Shown here: positions 23,396-32,620 of the stretch, in pieces | Position numbering within the stretch: position 1 is the stretch's first letter | Layout: the number at the start of each line of letters is the position of its first letter | From: Trichomonas tenax | Lineage: Eukaryota; Parabasalia; Trichomonadida; Trichomonadidae | Length of the DNA: 39,192 nucleotides | Direction: 5' to 3' | NCBI GenBank assembly: GCA_023091735.1 | Contig: JALKBU010000452.1 | Span: forward strand, 1-39,192 | The notes under the pieces: generated by a model | Database searches by the model: none | What the model was told of the DNA's origin: nothing | Seen by the model: only the letters and a program-made list of their open reading frames with translations | Translations under genes and position numbers: made by a program

Positions 23396-24823
23396 TTATT
23401 TAAACTTCGATGGCGAAGGAGGCGGCCGCTCATAAACAGTCGACATCAGAATGCTTTCGATCTCCTTCGCTGTGTCGTCGTGATAGAACTTGTTGCATAT
23501 CTCAACGAGACCTCTGCATAAAACAGGCGAATTCCTCATCGCCTCTGTCGCTATTCTCTGGTTCTGGTGCCCTTTCAGGTTCTGGTAGTCTCTTGCGAGC
23601 TTGACGATCTGCTTCTTTAGAGCCAGAACGAGATCTTCGTCATACGACAGCAAAGTGCTCTTCAGGTCATCGCACAGCGCCTTGACGTCGCTTCCCTTTC
23701 CAGTGAGGCATCCAATGAGGCGCTGGCGCATCTCTCCGACGAGATTCGAAACGAAAGACTCCTGGAAGGGAACAACAGACAAAGACAATTTCCCTAAAGC
23801 GTCATCTTTGTTGATGGTGTCCGGCAATCGATCGACAACAGAGACAAAGGACTGGCGAATCGCGGGTATCTCGTTGCATATCACAGTCGAGACTTCCGGA
23901 TAACTTCTCGCGATGTTTTCGATGTGCGTCTTAAAATCATTCGAGAAAGCATCGACAATTTTGATTGGCTCAAGAGGCTCTAAGTCGTATGCGTTCGATT
24001 TCGCGAGGATCATTCGCTGGGACACTGCCTGATATATTGTGTTGACTCTGGACGCGTAAATAGCGAGAATTGAGATTGTATCTTTGATTTTTTGAATGAT
24101 CTGTGATGGATTTCGTAGTTTGTCTTTCATTGTGTCGGACATTCGTTTTATCTCTCTCTGGAATGCATCGTTCGCGACTGTCTGGAGATTCTCCAAAAAG
24201 TCGAAAACAACAGCTGCTGTTATTGCATCATTGATGTTGGACGTCTGTATGCTCTTAGAAAACTGCTCATTTGCCAGATTTATCAAATTTTCACAAAGCG
24301 GTTTCATTTTCTTCCACATCGAATCAAAAGCGTTGATTCCTTGCAAATCTCCCTTTTGAGCGATGATGTATATCTCGCAGAGTCTCCTTATATCGTTGCT
24401 TGATCCCGAAATTGTCGTTATTTGCGCCGCTTTTTCTGCATAATTAACAAGCGAGAAGAATCTCTGTAATTTTCGTAATATTTTGCATATTGCGTACGAT
24501 TTCTGAAGGTTTTCCGCCGCAGTTTTTATCCTTTTGAACGGATTTACCACAGAAATCGCAATTTGCTCTGTTTCGTTCCTCGTTCGCGTGATCTGCTGCT
24601 TCAAAGCCGTCACCCTGTCCCTCAAAAATTTGACATCGCTCGCGTTCTGCAGCAGTTCGTCGCTATTCGCGCAAACAGCGGATCTCAGCTCCTGATCGAG
24701 TTTCTGCATTCGCGAAGTGATCATTTCGGAGGCCTCTGTCTGACTGCCGCCGTCGAAGACGTTTGTTGCGAATTTTATCGGCGTTATTTCGCCATTTTCT
24801 AAATCTGAAATTACTTTCTCCAT
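23396..24823 (-). CDS. COG5: Conserved oligomeric Golgi complex subunit 5
   Basis: This 475-residue protein matches the N-terminal part of COG5. It has a start-proximal ISDLENG...ITPIKFATNVFDGGSQTEASE, then a helical rod with DQELRSAVCANSDELLQNASDVKFLRDRV and VNPFKRIKTAAENLQKSYAICKILRKLQRFFSLV. This is the LDREL..V..HE.LL.QA and V.EPY.KI...L..L..AC.LLR...R...L pattern. COG5 belongs to lobe B of the COG tether for intra-Golgi retrograde vesicles. It is much shorter than the ~840 residues of animal COG5, and the C-terminal legs are reduced. The ATG at 24823 (MEKVISDLENG) is preferred over the upstream frame extension MRGRGPYFIFSK. A lobe-A subunit is less likely. Confidence 0.8.
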   Translation of the reverse strand: MEKVISDLENGEITPIKFATNVFDGGSQTEASEMITSRMQKLDQELRSAVCANSDELLQNASDVKFLRDRVTALKQQITRTRNETEQIAISVVNPFKRIKTAAENLQKSYAICKILRKLQRFFSLVNYAEKAAQITTISGSSNDIRRLCEIYIIAQKGDLQGINAFDSMWKKMKPLCENLINLANEQFSKSIQTSNINDAITAAVVFDFLENLQTVANDAFQREIKRMSDTMKDKLRNPSQIIQKIKDTISILAIYASRVNTIYQAVSQRMILAKSNAYDLEPLEPIKIVDAFSNDFKTHIENIARSYPEVSTVICNEIPAIRQSFVSVVDRLPDTINKDDALGKLSLSVVPFQESFVSNLVGEMRQRLIGCLTGKGSDVKALCDDLKSTLLSYDEDLVLALKKQIVKLARDYQNLKGHQNQRIATEAMRNSPVLCRGLVEICNKFYHDDTAKEIESILMSTVYERPPPSPSKFK

Positions 24824-25112
24824 TTTTGAAAAAATAAAATAGGGTCCTCTCCCCCTCATTTATCATTTTTATTTGATAATCATATATGTTATCCATTATT
24901 AAACATAATTTGTTAATTAAAACTTTTCAAAAATCTTACAATCATATGAAATTTCGTAATTTTTTTACTCAAAACAATAATTTTTCTTTGTTTTGATATT
25001 TTGAAAATCAAATATTGATAATGATAAATATTGTAAAAAGTGAGTTTTATCTCATTTTATTATAATATTCAAAGAGATTCGAAAAGATAAGATTTATATA
25101 CAAACAAAAAAA

Positions 25113-26168
25113 TTAGTTTTGGATATCGCTGTCGGTGTCCTGGGAGTCTTCGGGGTCTTCAAGAAGCTTTCTGATGATAGGAACGTTCTTAGGTTTCTTA
25201 ATTTCTTGAATTTTAATCTCATTTTCAACTTCAACGCCGAATTGATCCTGCTCTTGATTGGATTTCGAAGAAATTTCAATAGATCTGTACAGAGAGATGA
25301 TTACACTGCTTGCCATTCCAAAGAAGAAAGCTAACATCAAATAAATGAGTTTTGACTTCTGTTGGTCGACAGGGAACGCGACAAAACCGACCAAAAACAG
25401 GAGAAGAGACTTAAAGTGGTCAATATATTGGAAATTAATATTTGAATTTCCACTAACTAAACTTATAGTTACAGCATTGTTGATAATTGCGACAAAACCT
25501 GAAATAATTATGAATATAGATTCCATATTTGTGAATCCGTGCACAAATATTGAATTTTCTGTATTAAACTCGAAAATGTATGAAAAAACGAGAGAAATGA
25601 GTGATTCGTAGAAAGAAATCGAGTGTTGTATCGTTGGTCCAGAGACATTATATCTCTTCTGAGTGAGAAATGCACAAAATTGCGAAAGTGAAAGAAAGAC
25701 AACGCTTAATGCAGCATATACGACACCTTTAAAGCTGATTTGGTCATCATTGATAAAATATATAATATTAGCGATGATTAAAAGTATCAGAGCGTAAAAC
25801 TGAAATGATGAGAGTTTTTGTTTGCTATAGATTGTATTTATCAAATCCAAAACGATATTTATGGCGAATTTCGAAAGTTGGTAGAATCCAATTGAGTTAT
25901 TTAGCAGATTTAAGTTCTGAAATATTCTGCTGATGACAGAAATGAATGAAAACACCAACATATTGACACTGAATCCATACTTTAATTTCTGTATCAAGTT
26001 AAACTTAACAGATAGTTCCAAGAACAAATATAAGTTGAAAAAATGATAGCTAGCGAGCGAAACAGGCCACGAGAACTCGTAATTCGTCATTATGTACTTG
26101 ATCAGCAGTATCAAAATCGTCGAACTTGAAGTTGAAATTGATATCAATATTATTTCAGCAACATTCAT
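25113..26168 (-). CDS. Nucleotide-sugar/triose-phosphate translocator-family transporter (SLC35E3-like)
   Basis: This 351-residue protein has about 10 membrane helices in the DMT/TPT layout. NLLNNSIGFYQLSKFAINIVLD (about residues 86-107) is the family hallmark, resembling NLSLQYNSVGFYQLSK of the GONST/SLC35E3 branch. The C-terminal 45 residues are cytosolic and polar, ending EDSQDTDSDIQN. The substrate cannot be read from the sequence; Golgi nucleotide sugars are usual for the family. The gene is on the same strand as COG5 and CDK. No TGTCA motif is seen within 90 bp upstream. Confidence 0.7.
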   Translation of the reverse strand: MNVAEIILISISTSSSTILILLIKYIMTNYEFSWPVSLASYHFFNLYLFLELSVKFNLIQKLKYGFSVNMLVFSFISVISRIFQNLNLLNNSIGFYQLSKFAINIVLDLINTIYSKQKLSSFQFYALILLIIANIIYFINDDQISFKGVVYAALSVVFLSLSQFCAFLTQKRYNVSGPTIQHSISFYESLISLVFSYIFEFNTENSIFVHGFTNMESIFIIISGFVAIINNAVTISLVSGNSNINFQYIDHFKSLLLFLVGFVAFPVDQQKSKLIYLMLAFFFGMASSVIISLYRSIEISSKSNQEQDQFGVEVENEIKIQEIKKPKNVPIIRKLLEDPEDSQDTDSDIQN

Positions 26169-26255
26169 CGATTTTTAAATTATTAAAATTAATTTATAAT
26201 ATTTTATTATACCCAACATTATATTTTATTAAAACATGAGAATACAAAAAAAATT

Positions 26256-27164
26256 TCACAACAAACTAGAAGGGAGAGACATCTGGCGAACAAGATCTGC
26301 GACGTCCTTGAAATAAGGGTGCGCGAGTGCGTCTATCGCCGATATTCGCTTACAAGGGTCCAAGGTGAGCATCTTCGAGATGAGGTCTACGAGGAAGATG
26401 TCGTTCGTTCTGAGGACGTCCTTCATGTTCATAGGGGGGTACTCAGGGTACGCGATGTCCGGAGGCACGCGGATGAGCGATCTGTCCTCAGGTGTCCCTG
26501 TTACTGCGACGATTTTGTGTATTAAGTCTATTTCCGAGTCCGCAGAAAACAAAACTTCGCCGCGGCACATCTCTGCGATGATGCATCCAGCGCTCCATAT
26601 GTCAATCGAGAGCTCGTACGCTCTAGGTTCGAATAAAAGCTCAGGCGCGCGATACCACAGACTTACGACCTGTGGACTGTACTGGCGCATAGGGACAGAG
26701 AAATACCTCGCGAGGCCGAAGTCGCACAGCTTCAGCTCTCCTTTGGAGTTCAGAAGCAGGTTCTCAGGCTTCAAGTCTCTGTGCATAATTCTGTGTGTGT
26801 GGAGTACGTATATCGCTGCCAAAAGCTGAAATGCGTATGATTTGAGGAGTTTTTCGTCCATGGGCTTCATGTAGCGCCCCTTTAAGTACTTGCGGAGGTC
26901 AATTTGAAGGTATTCCTGCACGATAACAATCGATTTTTCCTTGACTGAGACGTCCAGGAGCTTAACAATATTGGGGTGGTCCAAGCTCTTGAGAATGGAG
27001 ACCTCTCGCAGCGTAATCGCGGAGATTCCTTCGTCTTCCTGGTTAGGGCGCATGATTTTCATCGCGACGTATTGATTTGTTGACTTGTCGACGCCTTTGT
27101 AGACGTCTCCGTATGTTCCGTGCCCAAGCTTTTCGAGTTTTTGGTATCGCTCAGGATCTCCCAT
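26256..27164 (-). CDS. Cyclin-dependent kinase (CDK1/2-type)
   Basis: This 302-residue kinase shows all catalytic motifs. The Gly-rich loop is GHGTYG (14-19), with inhibitory-type Thr17-Tyr18. Lys36, HRDLKPEN (128-135), DFGLARYFSVPMRQYS (148-163) and VVSLWYRAPE follow. The helix that meets cyclin reads SAITLRE (48-54) in place of PSTAIRE. The T-loop phosphosite is Ser163 followed by Pro, where CDK1/2 have a Thr. Length and C-terminal PYFKD are standard. Trichomonads have many CDK paralogues, so the partner cyclin is unknown. The upstream region carries AAACGATAT on the minus strand about 30 nt from the ATG (27191-27199), like a trichomonad Myb-element. Divergent from the MOK gene. Confidence 0.85.
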   Translation of the reverse strand: MGDPERYQKLEKLGHGTYGDVYKGVDKSTNQYVAMKIMRPNQEDEGISAITLREVSILKSLDHPNIVKLLDVSVKEKSIVIVQEYLQIDLRKYLKGRYMKPMDEKLLKSYAFQLLAAIYVLHTHRIMHRDLKPENLLLNSKGELKLCDFGLARYFSVPMRQYSPQVVSLWYRAPELLFEPRAYELSIDIWSAGCIIAEMCRGEVLFSADSEIDLIHKIVAVTGTPEDRSLIRVPPDIAYPEYPPMNMKDVLRTNDIFLVDLISKMLTLDPCKRISAIDALAHPYFKDVADLVRQMSLPSSLL

Positions 27165-27676
27165 AAAAATGCCCGTTTATTAATTAATCACATATCGTTT
27201 GGTCAAAAATTCACTTTACATGGCATTTTTTATTTTTATACAACAAACAAGAAACAATTAGCACAATCACCGATGATCACTCATAGCATATTTTATAGTC
27301 ACACTTTCCTATATTGCTATACCTGTATAACAGAAAAATATCATGTATATCAATTTTCATAAATATATTCATGATTTTATTAACTATCAAAATATGAACA
27401 AAATATACATCAACAATACCAACAGTTCATGTCAAAAAACAACAAAATTTTGACACTGATATATTATCACATTTAGATCAATATTAAACAAAGTTTTCCA
27501 AAATAAGGTTATTTTTAGAAAACACAGTTTTTACACTCTTTTGATAATCCAAAGCAAAATTCATTCAATGAATAAATAACGTCATTCGTAAACTAAACAA
27601 AAAAAATCGTTTTTTTTTGCATTCAAAAAAAAAAAAAAAAAAAAAAAACTACAAAAGAAGAAGGAAAAATTTTTTT
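27165..27676. other. Divergent intergenic region, CDK / MOK kinase
   Basis: About 510 bp. It contains AAACGATAT on the minus strand at 27191-27199 near the CDK start, and an inverted TGTCAAAA...TTTTGACA (27430-27455). An A-tract of 24 bases (27625-27648) lies just before the MOK start. No gene recognised. Confidence 0.45.
27430..27455. promoter_or_regulatory. Inverted TGTCAAAA / TTTTGACA motif pair
   Basis: TGTCAAAA (27430-27437) and TTTTGACA (27448-27455) are exact inverted copies, 10 nt apart. They lie between two divergent kinase genes. Related motifs occur near other starts. Possibly a dimer binding site serving both genes; function inferred. Confidence 0.4.
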
Positions 27677-29104
27677 ATGGATCCTCGTGAGTCAATGAGC
27701 AGCGACATTAGGGTGATCTGCAAGCTCGGCGAGGGCTCCTTTGCTGAAGTCTTCAAGGTGAAGAACCCGAAGACGCAGCAGTTATTTGCCGTGAAGCGCC
27801 TTAAGAAGCGATATCGGGCGATAGATGAGGTGAATAAGCTTCCAGAGGTGCTTTACCTGCGCGCGCTGCAGGGGCATCCGAATATTATCAAGCTTTACGA
27901 AGTAATTTTCGATAACCAGTCAGGATTTGTTGCGTTAAGATTCGAATTAATGGAGGTAAATCTGTACGAGTTAGTCAGGGACAACCATAAGCCGTACGAC
28001 GAGAAGACGGCGCTGCTTCTCATATATCAATTGCTGAAATCTCTCGCATTTATGCACTCGAAGAATTTATTCCACCGCGACGTGAAGCCGGAAAACTGCA
28101 TGGTGAACAAGGCGACGCTGGAGCTGAAGTTGTGCGACTTTGGATCGACGAGGCAGACGTCAACATCGGGCCCTTATACGGAATACGTTTCCACGCGATG
28201 GTACCGCGCACCGGAGTGCATCCTCACCAGCGGCTCATACGGCCCTGAGGTGGACATCTGGGCCGTCGGCTGCATGCTTTACGAGTTAGTCACGTCCAGG
28301 CCTCTTTTCCCGGGCAAGCACGAGATTGATCAGATCGCACGCATCCACAACGTCGTCGGAACACCGTCGAGAGACGTTTTGGCAAAATTCAGACAAAATC
28401 CAAATACACAGATATCGTTTTCTTTCCCGCAAAGAGTCCCACAGGACTTGCACAAACTTCTCCCTGTGATGAGCTCCAATTTTGTCGATCTGTTGGCGAG
28501 ATTGCTCATCTACAATCCGAGCGAGAGAATCACGGCACAGGATGCGCTCGAGCACCCAGTTTTCGAGCAGCTGAGGATGGCGGACGCAAGGTGGGTCGCA
28601 AGCGGCGGCCACGTTCCTTTCTCCGTCTTCGCAGAACATATGGGAAACATGATGAACGCTGCTCCGTCGTCTGGAATGGGCTCATTCGTCCTCGACACTA
28701 GCGCGCAGAAGCAGCAGCAACAGGCAGATGAGCCGCTCATTATCCATTCACATCCATCAAATAACAACGCACACACGATGGCACCACTCCAGGCTTCGAA
28801 CGGACACTTGAAGCAGCCTATGCAGGGACCGATAATATTGCCATCAGTCGCAAAACCGAAACCGCAAGTCCAGCCAATGGTTTTCAACTCGAAGGAAGCG
28901 CAGATGAAGGCAGCACAGAGAATCAGAGAATACAATCAGAAGAAGTTGCAGAATCAGAAGGAAAAGAAACAAGTTTGGCCTCAATTCCAGTTCGGACCTC
29001 CAAACATCACCAAACCAAGCTACAACCTAATGGCGGGCTTCCAAAAGCCAAAGCCAGAGCTCATTCAACCAAGGTTGCCAAAACTTGCACCATATATCAA
29101 ATAA
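27677..29104 (+). CDS. MOK/MAK/RCK-type serine/threonine kinase
   Basis: This 475-residue kinase has a catalytic domain (about 10-295) with strong MOK character. GEGSFAEVFKVKN (18-30) comes first, then KKRYRAIDEVNKLPEVLYLRAL, HRDVKPEN (133-140) and DFGSTRQ (154-160). The activation TEY (168-170) in PYTEYVSTRWYRAPEC follows, with FPGKHEIDQIARIHNVVGTP in the lower lobe. MOK/MAK kinases act on cilia and flagella length, which suits a flagellate. The tail (about 300-475) is Gln/Pro-rich and ends with a basic segment KEKKQVWPQFQFGPPN. The start ATG at 27677 is preferred over an upstream Lys-rich extension read through the A-tract (27617). Convergent with CENP-C (80 bp). Confidence 0.85.
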   Translation: MDPRESMSSDIRVICKLGEGSFAEVFKVKNPKTQQLFAVKRLKKRYRAIDEVNKLPEVLYLRALQGHPNIIKLYEVIFDNQSGFVALRFELMEVNLYELVRDNHKPYDEKTALLLIYQLLKSLAFMHSKNLFHRDVKPENCMVNKATLELKLCDFGSTRQTSTSGPYTEYVSTRWYRAPECILTSGSYGPEVDIWAVGCMLYELVTSRPLFPGKHEIDQIARIHNVVGTPSRDVLAKFRQNPNTQISFSFPQRVPQDLHKLLPVMSSNFVDLLARLLIYNPSERITAQDALEHPVFEQLRMADARWVASGGHVPFSVFAEHMGNMMNAAPSSGMGSFVLDTSAQKQQQQADEPLIIHSHPSNNNAHTMAPLQASNGHLKQPMQGPIILPSVAKPKPQVQPMVFNSKEAQMKAAQRIREYNQKKLQNQKEKKQVWPQFQFGPPNITKPSYNLMAGFQKPKPELIQPRLPKLAPYIK

Positions 29105-29184
29105 TATTTTCGTATGTAATTTTTTGTTTTGTATGTTTTTTAAAAAGTATTTTTCTCTAAACAAACAAATTTATTTTTTTTTTC

Positions 29185-32070
29185 CTATTGAGGATCAACG
29201 AATACTACTAAATCTTCTTCACCGTTATTCTCTAATTCGCAAAACGCGCCTTTTCCGAGGAATCCATGTCCTCCTTGGGCCACCATCCACGACTGCTCGT
29301 TGCATGTGATCTTTCCTGAGCCCTGCTGGATGTACATCAGCAAGTGTGCCGTCCTCGATATGAACTCGTATTTGCTGCCTGCGTTGATGTAGACTATCTC
29401 TGTGACGCCTGTCCTTGGGCACTTCGTTCCCATGTATAGAGTGTATCCATCTCCAGCTGTGCCGACATCAGGTCTCCGTGAAATGAAGTAGCTCTCCTTG
29501 TTTGCTGGCTTCCTCACGCGAGGCTTTCTTCTGACGACAGGAGATGGCTCAACGCGGTGCTCTCCATACGGAACTTCTCCGGTTACGACACTATTGTTCA
29601 CAACGCTGCTGTTGATGACAGTGCTGGTTACTGATGGCGCTGGAGATTGCGGCTCTGTGTCAGAGAGATCAGGAATGTCACCAGTGTCCATAAACTCGGC
29701 GATTCCTGTATCGATAGGGCCTTCTTCTGTTGTCGCTATTTTCACTGCTCCGGCATCATCAGATGTGCGGAGAAGTCTTGTGCTCTCCTTCTCTGCGACA
29801 GGTGAATCAGACTGCATTCCGATCGCAATCGCGTCATCGTCGTCAACTCTGAGAGAACGTGCAGGGGATGGAGTGACAACTAAGTTGATCTTTGATGGCG
29901 TATATGGAGATGGAGCGACAACTAAAGATCCAGAATCATCAAGATCTAGAGAGCTCTGCTTTAAGCGTGTTGAAAAGCCAGCGCGCGTGTTCCATCTTGT
30001 AAGCGTGCGCTTCTGCACGGGAACGCTTTCAGTCTGATTTTCATTCACTCTTTCGCTCGCTTTTTCAGGCTGCTTCACGTTGTTTGTTACTGCTGCCTGA
30101 ATCTCTGCTAACTTCTGGCTCAGCCTATCGCTGAACGGAGATGACTGGAGAAGTGCAGACGCTGGACGCTGGAACTTCTGTGGCGTGTGGGAACCTGAAT
30201 CGCTTGGAGATGGACTCGAATCGCTCGAAGAACTTGCAAACTTTGTCAGCCTGCTTGAGAATCTCGATTTGTATGGTTTCGGTGGACTTGCTGTTGTCTG
30301 CTCCGGCATTGGAGTCTTGAAGATTCTCTCTACGAGTGGCCTTTGCTTTGCTGGCGTTACTGGTGTATCTTCGCTCACAAATCTTGGGATTTTCTCTTCC
30401 TCCTCTTCTTTTTTATCATTTGCGACAGCTTGTTCTGGCTCTATGCTGACTATTTGCTCTGGCTTCTGCAAAACATTCTCGGTCTTTTCTTCGACAGCTT
30501 TTTCTTCACTTTCTTCTTTTTTAGCATTTTCTTCTGCTGGTTCTGGTTTAGTGTCTTCTTCGAATATCTCTTCATCGACTCTCTGTCTCCTGAGTATTGA
30601 TAATGGCTTTGCAGGTGCGAAGAATGATGTTCTCCTTTCTTCCTTAACTTCTTCTTCTTTAACGCCTTCATTAGCATCTTCTCTGTGATTCTCTTCATTT
30701 TGAACATCTTCTCTGAAATTTTCTTGATTTTGAGCATTCATTCTAAAGTTTGATTGACTCTGAAGATAATTTTCTTGATTGCGAGTGTTTGTTCTATAGT
30801 TTGGTTCATCAATGAAGTTATCTTGTTCGTTGACTTCCTCCTCTATAGGAGCATTATCATCGCTATCAGAAGATGAAGAAGAAGGATCAAATCTGTTGGA
30901 TCTACGTCCGAAGAAGGACTCTCTCTGCTCTCTCTTTGGCCGCGAGAACCTGTTCGATGGATTGAATTTAACAGGACTGAGTCCAGAAGTTGAAAACTTC
31001 ACTGGATCGACTTTTGTTGGCTTTGAAACTCTAAATTCGAAATCTGAAGGTCTTGTCTGCTGTTCCTCGGTTTCGTTAATAGTCTCTCTGACTGCGTTCG
31101 CGAATATGCCACGAATCGGATTGTTGAATTCAGTCCTCTGTTGTGTTGAGAAATTCGTTCTCACGGGACTGGAGTCAGCGATGTCAGAGCCAAGACGCAT
31201 CCTACTCATTGGGAATGACTGCCTGTTGAAGTAGCTCGGCCTCTTTTGCGATATTGGGTCGAATTGAACCGTTTTCGTCGGAGATGTGCTCTCCGAGTCT
31301 GAAGGAGAGTTCTTTCTTGGCGCCAGCGATGACCTGGATATAGCTTTCGATTGCGGCGGAGAAGGAGATTTGTGAGGGGAATCTGGTGGCAAATGCTTTA
31401 GCGGTGATTCCAATTCTCTGATGTTTGGATCACTTATCTTGAGATTTTTTTCATCGTTTTTAGGCGGTAACACAGTCGAATTTTGGGGGTGTGGTAGAGG
31501 AGTAATGTTTTTCGTAACTCGTTTTGGTATTTCATCGTTGAAAGTTTTAACTGGAGTTTTCATTGGAGAAGCAATATTTGGAAAGTTTTCTGCGAGATAG
31601 CCCTGCGTATTTATATCGATAGGTTTATGTTTTCTTCCTTTGTTCGCATCATTTTCTTGTCTTTTTCTTCTTTCATTCCAAAAATTCGTTGTTTTTGTCT
31701 TTTCCGGCATATTACTAACCTGCACATACCTTGGATCTAAATTGTACTCTTCTTCCTGCTTGTTATCGATATTGAGATTTAGCGGGGATGCAGGCGTTGG
31801 ATCTCTCCTCGCAATTGGTGACTCTGACCCACTGCCAAACTTTGGTGACTTCGGGAGATTGTTTATAGTCGGCGTTGACTTACTTCCAAAAAATATTTCG
31901 ATATCTTCAAAGCCATACGGGTCTATTGGAACATTTCTATCGATGATAATACCTGTTTTGCTTCCCCTGTTTGGATCACGGGCCTTCTGATACGTTTGCT
32001 TCCAGAATTGTTGACTCATAAAATTTAGAGGCCGTTTTAAAATTTTAATTCCTGACAAACTAGTTGTCAT
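29185..32070 (-). CDS. CENP-C: CENP-C / Mif2-like inner kinetochore protein
   Basis: This 961-residue protein has the three signatures of CENP-C/Mif2. An N-terminal SKTGIIIDRNVPIDPYGFED plus IEIFF (about 36-62) matches the RKTG...DE.GME.IDDFF block of Mif2. A basic motif, RRKPRVRKPANKESYF (847-862), takes the place of the CENP-C nucleosome-binding motif, although its final Trp is Phe. A terminal cupin dimerisation domain (870-961) contains HLLMYIQQGSGKITCNEQSW. The middle is disordered, rich in Ser, Pro, Arg and Glu with many SP/TP sites. CENP-C bridges CENP-A nucleosomes to the outer kinetochore. The start may be 32070 or the internal Met18 (32019). The upstream region is shared with a divergent gene and has repeated TGTCATGTAA-type motifs. 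Trichomonad kinetochores are little known. Confidence 0.82.
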   Translation of the reverse strand: MTTSLSGIKILKRPLNFMSQQFWKQTYQKARDPNRGSKTGIIIDRNVPIDPYGFEDIEIFFGSKSTPTINNLPKSPKFGSGSESPIARRDPTPASPLNLNIDNKQEEEYNLDPRYVQVSNMPEKTKTTNFWNERRKRQENDANKGRKHKPIDINTQGYLAENFPNIASPMKTPVKTFNDEIPKRVTKNITPLPHPQNSTVLPPKNDEKNLKISDPNIRELESPLKHLPPDSPHKSPSPPQSKAISRSSLAPRKNSPSDSESTSPTKTVQFDPISQKRPSYFNRQSFPMSRMRLGSDIADSSPVRTNFSTQQRTEFNNPIRGIFANAVRETINETEEQQTRPSDFEFRVSKPTKVDPVKFSTSGLSPVKFNPSNRFSRPKREQRESFFGRRSNRFDPSSSSSDSDDNAPIEEEVNEQDNFIDEPNYRTNTRNQENYLQSQSNFRMNAQNQENFREDVQNEENHREDANEGVKEEEVKEERRTSFFAPAKPLSILRRQRVDEEIFEEDTKPEPAEENAKKEESEEKAVEEKTENVLQKPEQIVSIEPEQAVANDKKEEEEEKIPRFVSEDTPVTPAKQRPLVERIFKTPMPEQTTASPPKPYKSRFSSRLTKFASSSSDSSPSPSDSGSHTPQKFQRPASALLQSSPFSDRLSQKLAEIQAAVTNNVKQPEKASERVNENQTESVPVQKRTLTRWNTRAGFSTRLKQSSLDLDDSGSLVVAPSPYTPSKINLVVTPSPARSLRVDDDDAIAIGMQSDSPVAEKESTRLLRTSDDAGAVKIATTEEGPIDTGIAEFMDTGDIPDLSDTEPQSPAPSVTSTVINSSVVNNSVVTGEVPYGEHRVEPSPVVRRKPRVRKPANKESYFISRRPDVGTAGDGYTLYMGTKCPRTGVTEIVYINAGSKYEFISRTAHLLMYIQQGSGKITCNEQSWMVAQGGHGFLGKGAFCELENNGEEDLVVFVDPQ

Positions 32071-32164
32071 GTAAATAATATTTTTGACACGTAAATAAAT
32101 AAGAAATCTGTTATGTAAAAATTTTTTTGACTACAAAAATTCCGATTTTTTTTTGACTATAAAA
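32065..32164. promoter_or_regulatory. Bidirectional promoter with repeated TGWCAYGTAA-type motifs
   Basis: The 112 bp between the CENP-C ATG (32070) and the 113-aa gene (32183) hold TGTCATGTAA (32065-32074), TGACACGTAA (32085-32094) and TGTTATGTAA (32109-32118). TGACTACAAA (32128-32137) and TGACTATAAA (32154-32163) follow. The word TGTCATGTAA is identical to the pair before DDB1. If CENP-C starts at the internal Met (32019), all copies lie upstream of both genes. Confidence 0.55.
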
Positions 32165-32182
32165 TGAGTTAATTTTTTTGGA

Positions 32183-32524
32183 ATGACCACACCACCTCTA
32201 TACGGACTCACTGAGGATAAAATGCAAGAGGCAGTTAAGGAGTTCCGCAACGAGATCAAGGATAAGGACGAAGAAATAAAGCACCTCACTGGCTTACAAA
32301 AAACAAAAGCTACTCTTAACCAAATTAAGGAGTTCTTCAAAGCCGAAACACCAGAAAATTTTAACTGGCTTGTCAGCCACAAATACCTCGAGGAAGTTGC
32401 ACCTACTACTGACACAATCACATTATCTTCTGAAGAATACCAACAGATGAAGGATTATCTTGAGAAAATGGAAGCTCTTGTTAAGCAAATGCGTGAATTG
32501 TTCAACTCAATCAAACAAGTTTAA
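32183..32524 (+). CDS. Small helical protein, 113 aa
   Basis: I do not recognise this protein. It has a short Pro-rich start, then two strongly amphipathic helices (about 10-50 and 80-113) with coiled-coil potential, separated by NFNWLVSHKYLEEVAPTTDTI. It has no membrane segment. It shares a divergent promoter region with CENP-C and is followed at 96 bp by a coiled-coil protein that has the same upstream motif, so the three may be co-expressed. A small cytoskeletal or kinetochore-associated component is conceivable, but nothing in the sequence fixes it. Confidence 0.6.
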   Translation: MTTPPLYGLTEDKMQEAVKEFRNEIKDKDEEIKHLTGLQKTKATLNQIKEFFKAETPENFNWLVSHKYLEEVAPTTDTITLSSEEYQQMKDYLEKMEALVKQMRELFNSIKQV

Positions 32525-32579
32525 GTGTATTTTTTAAAATAATATATTTTGATATGTAATTTATTTTTTTCATTTTTTT

Positions 32580-32590
32580 TGACACGTAAA
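32580..32590 (+). promoter_or_regulatory. TGACACGTAAA motif upstream of the coiled-coil gene
   Basis: TGACACGTAAA lies 41 nt upstream of the ATG at 32621. The first ten bases are identical to 32085-32094. Preceded by a T-run, as in the copies at 32085 and 32154. Confidence 0.5.
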
Positions 32591-32620
32591 TTCTTTAAAA
32601 ATGACGTTTAATTTTTTTTA

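Noticed and set aside
27617..27676. N-terminal extension of the MOK kinase through the A-tract
   Set aside because: Poly-Lys from a homopolymer. The ATG at 27677 starts directly before the kinase domain and fits the family.
30450..30737. Lys-rich ORF on the same strand inside CENP-C
   Set aside because: Alternative frame of the Glu/Lys-rich middle of CENP-C; the main frame continues through it into the conserved cupin.
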